Source of the DNA: UKL13-3 sp044353855
GTDB lineage: Bacteria > Bacteroidota > Bacteroidia > UKL13-3
Direction of reading: 5' to 3'
Assembly (NCBI GenBank): GCA_044353855.1
Contig: JBILBF010000002.1
Coordinates: 709,145 to 773,144 of the forward strand
Length of the DNA stretch: 64,000 bases
The translations under genes and the position numbers were made by a program. The notes below the pieces were generated by a model that did no database searches, was not told where the DNA came from, and saw only the letters and a program-made list of their open reading frames with translations. Below, in pieces: positions 9,104 to 18,337 of the stretch; position 1 is the stretch's first letter, and every line of letters begins with the position of its first letter.

Positions 9104-12100
9104 TTAAAACGAGCGATTAATACCCAACATCCATCTAAATTTAAAATATTCCCCATCAACATAAGGAGTATTATTTAAAAACAATGGCATATCCATTCTT
9201 ATGGTTAATGGTTTGATATCATCTCTTTTTCCCCAACGTTTTACTGTAAGTGCAAACCCTGCTCCAGCACTTGCCATTATATTGGTAGTAATTGATTTAT
9301 TAATTGCTGGTTTTATGGATTCAAACACCAATGGATTGTTGCTTTTTAATACACCCACATCTCCAAACAAGTAACTATCAACATGAAAATACTTGAGCAT
9401 TCCTTTGGCTGGAATATGGATAAACTTATCAAAATCCAATTCCATATTTAATGCCGCACCCGAGTTTCCTTTGTATAAAAAATACTGATTTCCAGCGTCC
9501 GAAACAGGAACTAAATAGCCAGCATATCCACGAATATTTAAGCCACCACCATATTGAAAATTATTGGTATTGGTACCATATGTAAATAAACTTTGAGGAA
9601 CAACACCAGCAGAACGGGTAAACTTATTTTCGGCCATTTCTTCGGTATTGGCACCAGCCAAAAATAGTTGTGATTCAGGGGCAGCATTGGAGCCACTCAT
9701 CCACTGGGCAAACAAACGTGTTTTTAACTCAAACCCCGACAAGTTATTTTGTTGTACTGCGTTTACATAAATACTTGCAAAATCAAAATCAGAATAAATG
9801 GTAGAAGTACGCATACCTAATAAAATTTTGCCTGCTCCAAATGTATTGTTATATTGTTTTTCTATTTCAAGGTTTAAGGTATTATTCCATTTATCGTAAG
9901 AAGAAACAGTTGGAAAAAAATAAGCGGACTGAATAGCCACAGGAAAAAACGTGGGAACATAATACAACTGAACCCTGCGCATGCTTTTAAAGAATGCTCT
10001 GTAAGTTATATTTTTATGTGTTTTTTCTACACCTAATTTGTTTAAAAACAAACCATCCAACATTCTGGATTGAACTACAATATCAGTAAACTTAGCAACT
10101 CGCGTTTGGTACGAAAAATTATAATGAACCGGATACCGATCGCTACTTTTTTGGTAAATACTATCGGTATAATTGGTGAGTAAGCCAGTATTATACCAAG
10201 TTGTAAAACTAAATATATGCTTTTGATTCATGTAGTTTCCGTTTACATGTATACCTGCCTTTACTCCATCATAATTATTATACCAAATATCTGGTCTCCA
10301 CTTCATCAAATAATGTTTACGATCTACTGGGTCTCTTTTCAAATCATCCAACACAACATACATTGGACATTTACTGCAGTTGTTTAATTGGTTTACATCG
10401 GCAAGGCGATAGGTTGGATCTATTTGAATATTTTTTATGGTAACATTTTTAGGCAAAAAAACCGTTGCTTCATATTTTTCATTTAATAATCCCCAACCTT
10501 TCCAAATAGGCAAAACGGTTGTATGTGCATCATGTGCTTTTACAAAATAGGTATTGGGAATAATAAAGTTGAATGATTGAGAATCTTTTGTATAAATGGT
10601 AAAATCAATTGGCATTTGCATTTCACCCTTTCGTTTAAATTCTATTTCATATTCAGCAGTATCTTTCTTACTATCTGTATCTTCCAACTCTACTTCTTCT
10701 ATACTGTAATCAATTCTTTTAGTTGTTTCAATCCATTGATCAAAAAACCAGTTCAAATCTGTTTTGGTATGTTGAATAATAGAGTTTCTAAAATCTTCAT
10801 AATATGGATGGGCCATTTTCCATTGGTTAAAATAATGCTGCATGGCTCCCAAAAACAAACTATCGCCCAATACATATTGTAAATTATAAAGCATGGTTGC
10901 TGTTTTATAATACACATGTCCATATCCTCCACCGTGGTTTAACGCGCCACCAAAATCATCGCTATGTGTATTTAGGGTAGCATCGTTTTCATTAATCGCA
11001 TCACGCAAATATCCATAATAAACAGTCTGATCCATTCTACTCATTGGATTTGGATTTTTCGTTGTTGATTTTACTTCACCAAAAATACTTGTCATGCTCC
11101 AATTGGTTAAAAACTGGGTAAACCCTTCGTCTAAACTTGCACGGTAGGTTTCATTGTTTCCCACCATACCAAAAAACCAATTGTGCCCAACTTCATGAGC
11201 CAATAAACCATAATACCCCGGACTTAGTCCGCCATCCAAGGTTAACATTGGGTATTCCATTCCATCGCGTGCATCTGCCACAATCATTTTAGGGTAAGCA
11301 TAATTTCCAATATCACGCGAATACACATTGATAACTTTGGCAGTAAAGGACGCAGCATCTTGCCAACCCTTTGCATGCGGCTCTTGTGCAAGTGATACAC
11401 AACTTACCTTTTCACCATTATTTAAAATCAATATTTCTTCGCCAATTCTAAAGGTAGGATCAGCAACCCAAGCAAAATCGTGTGTGTTTATGGATTTAAA
11501 TTTCCAATTTTTAGTTGTTCCATTAGCTGCAATAACAACCGAAGGTTCTGTATCAAGTGGTTTATCTTTAAAATTGTTTATATCCAACTTAGCACGCAAT
11601 TCGGCTGGCAATACGTCATCCTTATTTTGCAGTTCACCGGTAGCATCTACAATATAATTATTGGGTAGCGTAAGTTCTACATCATAACTGCCAAAATCGC
11701 CATAAAATTCTTTACCTAAATGTTGATCCGTTGCCCAACCAAATTTTTTATCATATACACACACACGCGGATACCAATGCACCCCATCATATTGTTTATT
11801 TCCCCAATTATCTTTAAACGTTTTCATACGCCTACGTTGGGTTCCGCTCGAATCAAAATAGGTTTTAAATTTAATTGAAACAGTTAGCTGTTGGTTGGGC
11901 AAAAGAGGTTCTTTTAAATTAACACGCATAATACTAAAATCAATAGTTGGAGTTACTAAATAACTATTGTTTACAGGATCAACTAATGATCGCCTTCCTA
12001 GCTCATCTAATGTATTGGGTGCAGTACTAGTTTGATTTATGCGAATGGATTCTATCTCTGTTCCTTTTCCACTATTTTCATACGGACCAAATTTTTGGTT

Positions 12101-12424
12101 AAAATTATTGGCAATATTTAACTGCTCCAAATACCCACCTTTGATAAATGCATTTTGGTATAAATGAAAATATAAATACGTTAACGTATCGGGTGAATTA
12201 TTATAATACGTTAGTTGTTCTTGTCCATCAACAATATCTGTTTTGTCATCAATTGCTGCTTTGATTATGTATGCAACATCCTGCTGCCAATAACCTTCAT
12301 GAGGCATTTTGTTTTTCCAATAGTGCGGGTTTGAAATATCTCGATAAGGTTTGTTTTGAGCATTCAATATACATATCGAACCCAAAAACATACTTAAAAT
12401 TAAAACACTTGTATTTTTATGCAT
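9104..12424 (-). CDS. M1 metallopeptidase fused to an Omp85-like outer-membrane barrel
   Basis: A 1106-residue secreted protein with a signal peptide (ILSMFLGSICILNAQ). Residues 40-570 form an M1 gluzincin domain: substrate-binding GMEYP at 388-392, zinc site HEVGH at 410-414 with the third ligand E433 (spacing H-E-x2-H-x18-E) and a catalytic Tyr in HVYYKT (505 or 506). A small linker with CSKC (683-686) follows. From about residue 705 to the end the sequence becomes alternating aromatic/polar strands with GGGLNIRGYAGYLVP (RGY at 965-967), SYLFGDVGVL, SAGAGFAL, TIRMDMPLF and a terminal FRWMLGINRSF ending in Phe. The RGY and C-terminal pattern are those of Omp85/BamA-type barrels. So the peptidase seems anchored by its own barrel, not by a T9SS tail. 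It probably cleaves N-terminal residues from peptides in the periplasm or at the surface. Confidence 0.85.
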   Translation of the reverse strand: MHKNTSVLILSMFLGSICILNAQNKPYRDISNPHYWKNKMPHEGYWQQDVAYIIKAAIDDKTDIVDGQEQLTYYNNSPDTLTYLYFHLYQNAFIKGGYLEQLNIANNFNQKFGPYENSGKGTEIESIRINQTSTAPNTLDELGRRSLVDPVNNSYLVTPTIDFSIMRVNLKEPLLPNQQLTVSIKFKTYFDSSGTQRRRMKTFKDNWGNKQYDGVHWYPRVCVYDKKFGWATDQHLGKEFYGDFGSYDVELTLPNNYIVDATGELQNKDDVLPAELRAKLDINNFKDKPLDTEPSVVIAANGTTKNWKFKSINTHDFAWVADPTFRIGEEILILNNGEKVSCVSLAQEPHAKGWQDAASFTAKVINVYSRDIGNYAYPKMIVADARDGMEYPMLTLDGGLSPGYYGLLAHEVGHNWFFGMVGNNETYRASLDEGFTQFLTNWSMTSIFGEVKSTTKNPNPMSRMDQTVYYGYLRDAINENDATLNTHSDDFGGALNHGGGYGHVYYKTATMLYNLQYVLGDSLFLGAMQHYFNQWKMAHPYYEDFRNSIIQHTKTDLNWFFDQWIETTKRIDYSIEEVELEDTDSKKDTAEYEIEFKRKGEMQMPIDFTIYTKDSQSFNFIIPNTYFVKAHDAHTTVLPIWKGWGLLNEKYEATVFLPKNVTIKNIQIDPTYRLADVNQLNNCSKCPMYVVLDDLKRDPVDRKHYLMKWRPDIWYNNYDGVKAGIHVNGNYMNQKHIFSFTTWYNTGLLTNYTDSIYQKSSDRYPVHYNFSYQTRVAKFTDIVVQSRMLDGLFLNKLGVEKTHKNITYRAFFKSMRRVQLYYVPTFFPVAIQSAYFFPTVSSYDKWNNTLNLEIEKQYNNTFGAGKILLGMRTSTIYSDFDFASIYVNAVQQNNLSGFELKTRLFAQWMSGSNAAPESQLFLAGANTEEMAENKFTRSAGVVPQSLFTYGTNTNNFQYGGGLNIRGYAGYLVPVSDAGNQYFLYKGNSGAALNMELDFDKFIHIPAKGMLKYFHVDSYLFGDVGVLKSNNPLVFESIKPAINKSITTNIMASAGAGFALTVKRWGKRDDIKPLTIRMDMPLFLNNTPYVDGEYFKFRWMLGINRSF

Positions 12425-12935
12425 TGTATTTTTGTTACATTAAAGTTGTTTCAGTTTTTATACCCGAACTAAAAGAAACAGATTGGTTAACTTAAATAGT
12501 AGCGCAATATATATTGGTAAGCCATTATTTAAATACAAAAACTACATGCTACAATACTATTTTTTTTCATATACAAAAATCAAATAGACTATTTACATTA
12601 ATTAACATACCTACTTTTAATAAATTTGTAGCATTTTAAATATAAGATTGAAACAAGAGAATACTTCAACTATTTTCTTTTTACATGATTGAATCAAAAA
12701 AAAAAAAACTAAATGGCCTTTACTCTATAATTGACCTCCAACATTGATTTTAATAGTTAAGTTATCTCTATAAAAATTATTAAAATTTAACCTAAAGTGT
12801 CTATTGATAGTGTTTAACACAAAATGATCATTTTCACATTGGATAATTTAACCCCTGAATATCTTTAAATATTTAGTAATGTATACTGTATATTGCAGTT
12901 TATCATTTTGGTTAGGCAACCAATATTAAATCAAC
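12425..12935. other. AT-rich intergenic region upstream of M1 peptidase and nif3
   Basis: This 511-nt divergent spacer has no frame I would call a gene. It contains a lone TAAATTTG at 12621-12628 (a -7-like match without a TTTG 18-20 nt upstream) and an A tract of about a dozen bases near 12699. It presumably holds promoters for both flanking genes, but I cannot place them. Confidence 0.6.
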
Positions 12936-14036
12936 ATGAAAGTTAAAGAAATAACTGATTTACTAGAAAACATTGCACCCCTTTCTCTCCAAGAAAACTA
13001 TGACAATGCGGGTTTGCTTACAGGAAATAGCGAACAAACTATTACTAATATATTGATAACACTTGATTCAACTGAAGATGTAATTGAAGAAGCCATTCAA
13101 AAAGGATGTAATTTAATAATAGCGCACCACCCAATTATTTTTAGTGGCTTAAAAAAGCTGAATGGTAAAAATTATGTGGAACGAACCATTATCAAAGCTA
13201 TTAAAAATGATATTGCCATTTATGCAATTCACACCAATTTGGATAATGTTCATACTGGGGTCAACAAAAAAATTGCAGAACGATTGGGGTTACTAAATAC
13301 CCGTATTTTAGTACCCGCTACCGGAAAGATCAAAAAACTTTCGGTATTTGTTCCATTGACCCACTTTGATCTTGTTCGAACATCTTTGTTTGATGCAGGT
13401 TGTGGTAATATTGGTAACTATAGCGAATGTAGTTTTTCCATAGAAGGAAAAGGAACATTTAAAGCAAATTTAAATTCAAAACCATTTGTAGGAAATATTG
13501 GAGAGCTATATCAAGAAAAGGAAGCTAAACTAGAAACTGTATTTCCATCGCATTTGCACAACAAGGTGATGCAAGCCTTGATCAACACACATCCTTATGA
13601 AGAAGTGGCTTATGATATTTTAACATTGGAAAATGCTTATGCACAAGTTGGGTCTGGAATGATAGGAGAATTACCTGAACCTTTGGGTATTGAACAGTTT
13701 TTGAAACATGTTAAACAAACCATGAACACAAACACAATTCGGTATACCCACACCATTAAAAACAAGATACATAAAGTTGCCGTTTGTGGAGGAGCAGGGA
13801 GTTTTTTAATAAAACACGCAATTGCTTCAGGAGCAGATGCTTTTGTGACCGCAGATATTAAATACCATGAATTTTTTGATGCTGAAGATCAACTTATAAT
13901 TGCAGATATTGGACATTATGAAAGCGAAATTTTCACCAAAGAGCTTTTAAAGGATGTTATTCTCGAAAAATTCCCTACTTTCGCGGTCCTTTTATCTGAA
14001 ACTATTACTAATCCAATTAAATATTATAACTCATAA
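12936..14036 (+). CDS. Nif3-like dinuclear metal center protein
   Basis: A 366-residue member of the Nif3/DUF34 family. N-terminal motifs are NYDNAGLLTG (21-30) and the dimetal site AHHPIIF (63-69); the C-terminal half supplies CGGAGSF and IADIGHYESE (H327, E329). A PII-like insertion lies between (about 130-235) with THPYEEVAYDIL, as in the longer YqfO-type proteins. These form metal-bound hexamers; cyclohydrolase and other roles have been proposed but none is settled. The gene is 3 nt from the zinc-ribbon coiled-coil gene, a pairing common in Bacteroidota, which hints at linked function. Confidence 0.94.
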   Translation: MKVKEITDLLENIAPLSLQENYDNAGLLTGNSEQTITNILITLDSTEDVIEEAIQKGCNLIIAHHPIIFSGLKKLNGKNYVERTIIKAIKNDIAIYAIHTNLDNVHTGVNKKIAERLGLLNTRILVPATGKIKKLSVFVPLTHFDLVRTSLFDAGCGNIGNYSECSFSIEGKGTFKANLNSKPFVGNIGELYQEKEAKLETVFPSHLHNKVMQALINTHPYEEVAYDILTLENAYAQVGSGMIGELPEPLGIEQFLKHVKQTMNTNTIRYTHTIKNKIHKVAVCGGAGSFLIKHAIASGADAFVTADIKYHEFFDAEDQLIIADIGHYESEIFTKELLKDVILEKFPTFAVLLSETITNPIKYYNS

Positions 14037-14039
14037 AAT

Positions 14040-14792
14040 ATGACAGCAGCAACTGAAATTAGTGTTGAACAAAAGTTGAAAGCATTGTATAAGCTTCAAA
14101 TTATCGATTCAAAAATTGATAAACTTCGCTCCGTTAGAGGAGAGCTTCCTATGGAAGTAGCTGATCTTGAAGATGAAATTATAGGTTTGAATACCCGTAT
14201 TGAAAACGTTAAAGTTGATATTAAAAGTTCTGAAGAGACCATTTCAACCAATAAAACCAGAATTACAGATGCAAAAGCTTTAATCAAGAAATATGAAAAA
14301 CAACTTGATAATGTAAAAAACAACCGAGAGTTTGATGCACTAAACAAAGAAATTGAAATTCAAGGATTGGAGGTTCTCGCAGCTGAAAAACGTATCAAAA
14401 ATAGCCAATTTGATATTGAAAATAAAAACATTCAAGTTGAAACTATAAAATCTGAGTTGGAAGGACGTAACTTAGATATGACCAACAAAAAAAGCGAGTT
14501 GGAAATGATTGTTGAAGAAACTGAAAAGGAAGAAAAAAACCTATTAAAGAGCCGTGGAGAAGCCTCTGATGTTATTGAAAACAGATTGCTTATTTCATAC
14601 AATAAAGTAAGAGCTAGTGTAAAAAATGGAATAGGAGTTGCAATGGTTATTCGTGATAGTTGTGGTGGATGTTTTGCTAAAATACCACCTCAACGTCAAT
14701 CTGACATCAAACAACGTAAAAAAATATTGGTATGCGAACATTGCGGTCGTGTATTGGTTGATGGTACCCTTGCCGAAGAAGTAAATATTTAA
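14040..14792 (+). CDS. C4 zinc-ribbon coiled-coil protein (DUF164 type)
   Basis: A 250-residue cytosolic protein: a long antiparallel coiled coil (about 10-190, rich in K/E/I heptads) ending in a C4 zinc ribbon with CGGC (208-211) and CEHC (232-235). This is the DUF164 family, which includes a chlamydial regulator and HP0958 of Helicobacter, where the ribbon binds protein or RNA partners. The role here is unknown. It follows nif3 by 3 nt, so both are almost certainly on one mRNA. The TPR gene 17 nt downstream may belong to the same operon. Confidence 0.92.
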   Translation: MTAATEISVEQKLKALYKLQIIDSKIDKLRSVRGELPMEVADLEDEIIGLNTRIENVKVDIKSSEETISTNKTRITDAKALIKKYEKQLDNVKNNREFDALNKEIEIQGLEVLAAEKRIKNSQFDIENKNIQVETIKSELEGRNLDMTNKKSELEMIVEETEKEEKNLLKSRGEASDVIENRLLISYNKVRASVKNGIGVAMVIRDSCGGCFAKIPPQRQSDIKQRKKILVCEHCGRVLVDGTLAEEVNI

Positions 14793-14809
14793 ATAGTAGT
14801 TAACTATAC

Positions 14810-16306
14810 ATGACTTTTATAAAAAGAGTTGGAATTACAGGTGTATTTCAACTCTTTTTTTTATGCTCTTTATCTGCTCAAATCCCATTTTATTCCTATA
14901 CTTCTGGTTGTGTAAATGCTGCAGATGCTATTAGCAAATTACAATTAGATAAAGCGAAAATTATACTAACATTAGAGCGAAAAAAAACACCTCATAACCT
15001 AGCCCTTGATTATTTAGATGACTGCCTAGATTATTATATTCTTATTACCAATTCGGATAAAAACTTGCTAAACGTTTTAGAGAAACAAAAAAGCATCCGA
15101 ATAACAAACATGCGAAAAATATCGGCAACAAACCCCGATGCTGCTTATGCCGAAGCGGAAATTTCGCAACACTGGGCAATTCTTAAATTGATGCAAGGAG
15201 ATTATGTAAGTGGTTCTCTTGACCTCAGAACAGCTTACCAACTACACCAAAAAAACTACTCGTTATATCCACAATTATATGCTACTTACAAAAGTTTGGG
15301 TTTTATCAAAGCACTCTTAGGTACTTTACCCGAAAACTATCATTGGATTCTCAGTATTGTTGGGCTTAAAGGAGATTACCAAGAAGGAATTCATCTTATC
15401 GAAATTTCCTTAAAACAGAATACACTTGACGATAATAAAATACTTGAACAACAACAAGCAGCATTTTATTATACTTTACTCCAATTTTATTTTGGCAATA
15501 AACAAATAGCATGGAATTTTTGTAAAGATCATACTCAAAATTACCAGCAAAATTTATTGAGTTGTTACCTTCGTTCTTTTATCGCTTCTCATACAGCAAA
15601 TACAGATGAAGCAATTGCTATCATCACTAAAAAGCCAAAAAGCAGTGAATATGCAAAATTTGAAGAACTAGATTTTGTGTATGGATACGCTAAACTAAAT
15701 AAACTAGAATTGAATGCTGATATCTATTTCAAAAAATATGTAACATTTGGCAAAAATGGAAGTCTAAAAAAAGATGCCTATAAACGATTATCATGGATCC
15801 AATTATTAAATGAGGATACATTGCATTATCATATTTATCGTCAACTAGCATACAAACAAGTAGATGTAAAAGATGATGAAGACATTATGGTAGAGAATAA
15901 TCTTAAAAGGGGAATTTATGAACATACAGAAATATTAAGAGCTAGATTACAATTTGACGGAGGATATTATACTACAGCCGAATTTATTATTAAAAATATT
16001 CCATTACCTAGTATTATCAATCAAACACTAAAGAGCGAATATCATTATCGATACGGGCGAATTTTACAAGAACAAGCTAAATATTCGAAAGCTATTGACC
16101 ATTTTACTAATGCAATAAAAATAGGAGAAACACAACAATCCTATTTTGCTCCATATAGTGCTCTTCAATTGGGAAATATATATCTTAAAATGGGCCTTAA
16201 TCAAACAGCCATTTTATACTTTGAAAAAGCAAAAGCCTATAAAAACTATGAATCAAAAGCCTATATAACCCAGAAAGCAAAACAAGCTTTGTCTGGAATA
16301 AAATAA
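14810..16306 (+). CDS. Secreted TPR-like protein of unknown function
   Basis: A 498-residue protein with a signal peptide (MTFIKRVGITGVFQLFFLCSLSAQ). The rest is almost all helical. Degenerate tetratricopeptide repeats are clearest near the C-terminus (YRYGRILQEQAKYSKAIDHFTNAIKIG, then PYSALQLGNIYLKMG). No enzymatic motif is visible. It is expected in the periplasm, where TPR proteins scaffold complexes. The gene is 17 nt downstream of the zinc-ribbon gene, and no terminator separates them. I do not recognise a specific family beyond TPR. Confidence 0.8.
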   Translation: MTFIKRVGITGVFQLFFLCSLSAQIPFYSYTSGCVNAADAISKLQLDKAKIILTLERKKTPHNLALDYLDDCLDYYILITNSDKNLLNVLEKQKSIRITNMRKISATNPDAAYAEAEISQHWAILKLMQGDYVSGSLDLRTAYQLHQKNYSLYPQLYATYKSLGFIKALLGTLPENYHWILSIVGLKGDYQEGIHLIEISLKQNTLDDNKILEQQQAAFYYTLLQFYFGNKQIAWNFCKDHTQNYQQNLLSCYLRSFIASHTANTDEAIAIITKKPKSSEYAKFEELDFVYGYAKLNKLELNADIYFKKYVTFGKNGSLKKDAYKRLSWIQLLNEDTLHYHIYRQLAYKQVDVKDDEDIMVENNLKRGIYEHTEILRARLQFDGGYYTTAEFIIKNIPLPSIINQTLKSEYHYRYGRILQEQAKYSKAIDHFTNAIKIGETQQSYFAPYSALQLGNIYLKMGLNQTAILYFEKAKAYKNYESKAYITQKAKQALSGIK

Positions 16307-16381
16307 TTCATAACAATTGATTTAAATCCTATTTTTACCCTAATGATAACTGCACATTTGACTCACTAAGAAATAACAACC

Positions 16382-17152
16382 ATGATAAATTTTGACTACA
16401 TAGAAGCTAATAAAGAAGAGTTTAGAAATGAGTTTTTAACTGCAAAACCCTTTTGCAAATTAGCTATTGATAATTTTTGCATCACAGAAAAAGCTATTGA
16501 ACTATACAAGAGTATTCCAGAAATTGAAACACAGAGTGCGGACTATGTATTTGCCAAAAACAAGTTTGAGAAATCGAAGTTTTGGACCATGGGAGGTATT
16601 TTTGAAGAGCTTTATACAGATTTAACATCCAAACGATTTGAAGAATGGCTGGCCTATGTAACCAATGAAACAGTTTTTGTAGATGCAGAGTTTTATGGAG
16701 GTGGAATACACCAAGGCAAAGCAGGAAGTTTTTTGGATATGCATGCCGATTTTAATTACCACCCATTAAAGGAAAATTGGTTTAGAAACCTTAATCTGTT
16801 ATTGTATTTAAATAAAGACTGGAAAAAAGAGTATGGTGGTGAATTAAGATTAGAACATAGTGAAACGGGCGAAAAAACTGCAGTAGATGTACCTTTTAAT
16901 CGTTTTGTGATTATGCATAGCCGTGGATATACATTACATGGCTACGATCCTATACATTTCCCCGAAGGAAAGTATAGAACTTCCATTGCAGCATATGCTT
17001 TTACTTTACACAATTCAAAAATGGAAGATAGCCGAACCACAGTTTGGCATATAGAAAAAAACAATCCTTTAAAATATATATTATCTAAGCTTTGGGTACC
17101 TGCTGTTAAATTCAAAAGCAAATTTTTTAAGAGTAAAACAGCCGATCATTAA
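16382..17152 (+). CDS. 2-oxoglutarate/Fe(II)-dependent oxygenase (prolyl-4-hydroxylase-like)
   Basis: A 256-residue cytosolic protein of the P4Hc/2OG-Fe(II) superfamily. The facial triad is visible: H121 and D123 in FLDMHADFNYH, a distal His in GYTLHGYDP (H186), and the 2-oxoglutarate-binding Arg in KYRTSIAAYAF (R199). The jelly-roll core continues through LNLLLYLNKDW and YGGELRLEH, typical of prolyl hydroxylase-like enzymes acting on proteins or small molecules. The family hydroxylates an unactivated C-H using O2 and 2-oxoglutarate. The substrate is unknown; no biosynthetic cluster adjoins it. Possibly monocistronic, with a 75-nt gap upstream. Confidence 0.9.
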   Translation: MINFDYIEANKEEFRNEFLTAKPFCKLAIDNFCITEKAIELYKSIPEIETQSADYVFAKNKFEKSKFWTMGGIFEELYTDLTSKRFEEWLAYVTNETVFVDAEFYGGGIHQGKAGSFLDMHADFNYHPLKENWFRNLNLLLYLNKDWKKEYGGELRLEHSETGEKTAVDVPFNRFVIMHSRGYTLHGYDPIHFPEGKYRTSIAAYAFTLHNSKMEDSRTTVWHIEKNNPLKYILSKLWVPAVKFKSKFFKSKTADH

Positions 17153-17276
17153 TTAGATAAAAGGGTATACTGAAAGTGATCATTGATCAACTCTAAAAAA
17201 TTGTTTCTTTCAATTTTTGTTTAAGTAATTGGTTACGAGTACAACAAGTAGCAAACAAAAAAAGCTTGGTAATTTG

Positions 17277-17307
17277 TTTGCACCAGCTAACCATTTGATT
17301 ATATTTG
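17277..17307 (+). promoter_or_regulatory. Promoter of tRNA-Leu (TTTG-N19-TATATTTG)
   Basis: TTTG at 17277-17280 and TATATTTG at 17300-17307 are separated by exactly 19 nt, the same spacing as the SRP RNA promoter. Transcription should start near 17312, leaving a 5' leader of about 45 nt for RNase P to remove. Confidence 0.65.
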
Positions 17308-17356
17308 CCACCCATTTGCCAGCGGAACAACTGTACAAACAATTGTTACACTAAAT

Positions 17357-17436
17357 GCCCGGATGGCGGAATTGGTAGACGCGCTAGTCTCAAACACTAG
17401 TGGGAAACCGTGCCGGTTCGACCCCGGCTCCGGGTA
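17357..17436 (+). tRNA. tRNA-Leu(CAA)
   Basis: A complete cloverleaf with a class II variable arm. The acceptor stem GCCCGGA pairs with TCCGGGT (first pair G-U) and the discriminator base is A. The anticodon stem CTAGT/ACTAG encloses the loop CTCAAAC, giving anticodon CAA, which reads UUG. The T arm contains GGTTCGACCCC. The 3' CCA is not encoded, so it must be added after transcription. Confidence 0.96.
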
Positions 17437-17444
17437 CATTTGAA

Positions 17445-17474
17445 ATCCTCAACAGAAATGTTGGGGATTTTTTT
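17445..17474 (+). terminator. Terminator of tRNA-Leu
   Basis: A nine-pair hairpin ATCCTCAAC/GTTGGGGAT (one G-U pair) is followed by seven T's, 8 nt after the tRNA. Confidence 0.85.
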
Positions 17475-17583
17475 ATGGAAAAAATAGGTTTATACCAAAA
17501 ACATTCACCAAACTGAACATCCTTATTTCGTATAGCTTTTCATCAAACTATTATAAATTACAGAGCTCAAAAAACGCAAAAAA

Positions 17584-17615
17584 AGCCCCACTTGACAATT
17601 ATTTCAAGCGGAGCT
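17584..17615 (-). terminator. Terminator downstream of the decayed barrel gene
   Basis: On the minus strand AGCTCCGCTTGA pairs with TCAAGTGGGGCT (12 pairs, two of them G-U) and a T tract follows. It lies just past the stop of the 17637 pseudogene and is still intact although the gene is not. Confidence 0.75.
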
Positions 17616-17636
17616 TTTTTTATGATTTCTTTCGAA

Positions 17637-18207
17637 CTAGAATTGAAAGGTTAAGCCTAAATTAATACCCACCGCATTGAAGGTTTCTCTGTATGATGGG
17701 CGACCATCATAATTATAAACTCCCACATTTTGTTTTACTACCCTATTAAAAATAAGGGCATCGCTCAACTCATAGGCAATACCAACTCCCAGTGAAATAA
17801 AGGCATTGATGGCCATTTCCTTTTCTGGCAAATTATCTACTGATTCAGTTACCAAGGCTACCCCAAAATGAATATCCAAGTATGGGCGAAGTTTATTGGT
17901 ATTAAAAAACACCTCAGCTCCAATGGTAACTGGATCAAATTGAACAGCTGCATTATCAGAAAAACCTTCGGCAGGTCTCTCACTTGTTTACTCAAAAAAT
18001 ATTATTGCTTAATAAATTATAACCTACAACATTCACATAATCATTGGTGAAATATTTCCATTCTACCTGAGCACCTTTTAAACCCGCTTTGAGGTCACTA
18101 TTGTATTTTCCGGTAGGTATCCATAAATTACAACTGGCTTGAATCCCTATTTGGGCGAAACCTGAAAATGCCACTAATATGAATACGGTTAGTAAAATAT
18201 TTCTATT
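17637..18207 (-). pseudogene. Decayed outer-membrane beta-barrel protein gene
   Basis: Two minus-strand frames together read as one small barrel protein. Frame 1 (down to 17992) begins with signal-peptide-like RNILLTVFILVAFSGFAQ, preceded by AAT where an ATG would be expected, and continues GIQASCNLWIPTGKYN...NNIF before a TGA. Frame 2 (17912 down to 17637) carries RPYLDIHFGVALV, INAFISLGVGIAYELSD and a barrel-like end NAVGINLGLTFQF. Frame 2 is open further upstream (RPAEGFSDNAAVQFDPVTIGAE) back to an in-frame TAA. Joining the two needs a frameshift at the T6 run near 17995 plus a nonsense change. The loss of the start, the frameshift and the stop together argue for real decay over a single sequencing error. 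Confidence 0.65.
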
Positions 18208-18283
18208 ATACTATCAAAATTATTAGCAGTGGAGTTGCGTTGGACTAACTTTTTAGATAAAGTCGTTTCTCTATCAGTAAACA

Positions 18284-18316
18284 TAAAAAAAGCCTGAGGT
18301 AAATTACCCCAGGCTT
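18284..18316 (-). terminator. Terminator of the 18338 barrel gene
   Basis: A minus-strand hairpin AAGCCTGGGGTAA/TTACCTCAGGCTT (13 positions, one mismatch) is followed by a T7 tract, 22 nt beyond the stop. Confidence 0.88.
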
Positions 18317-18337
18317 TTGGTAGTTTAAAAAAAATGT

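Noticed and set aside
12425..12935. A hidden small gene or RNA in the 511-nt spacer
   Set aside because: No start-proximal coding frame, terminator hairpin or paired -33/-7 promoter could be seen; only one isolated -7 match.
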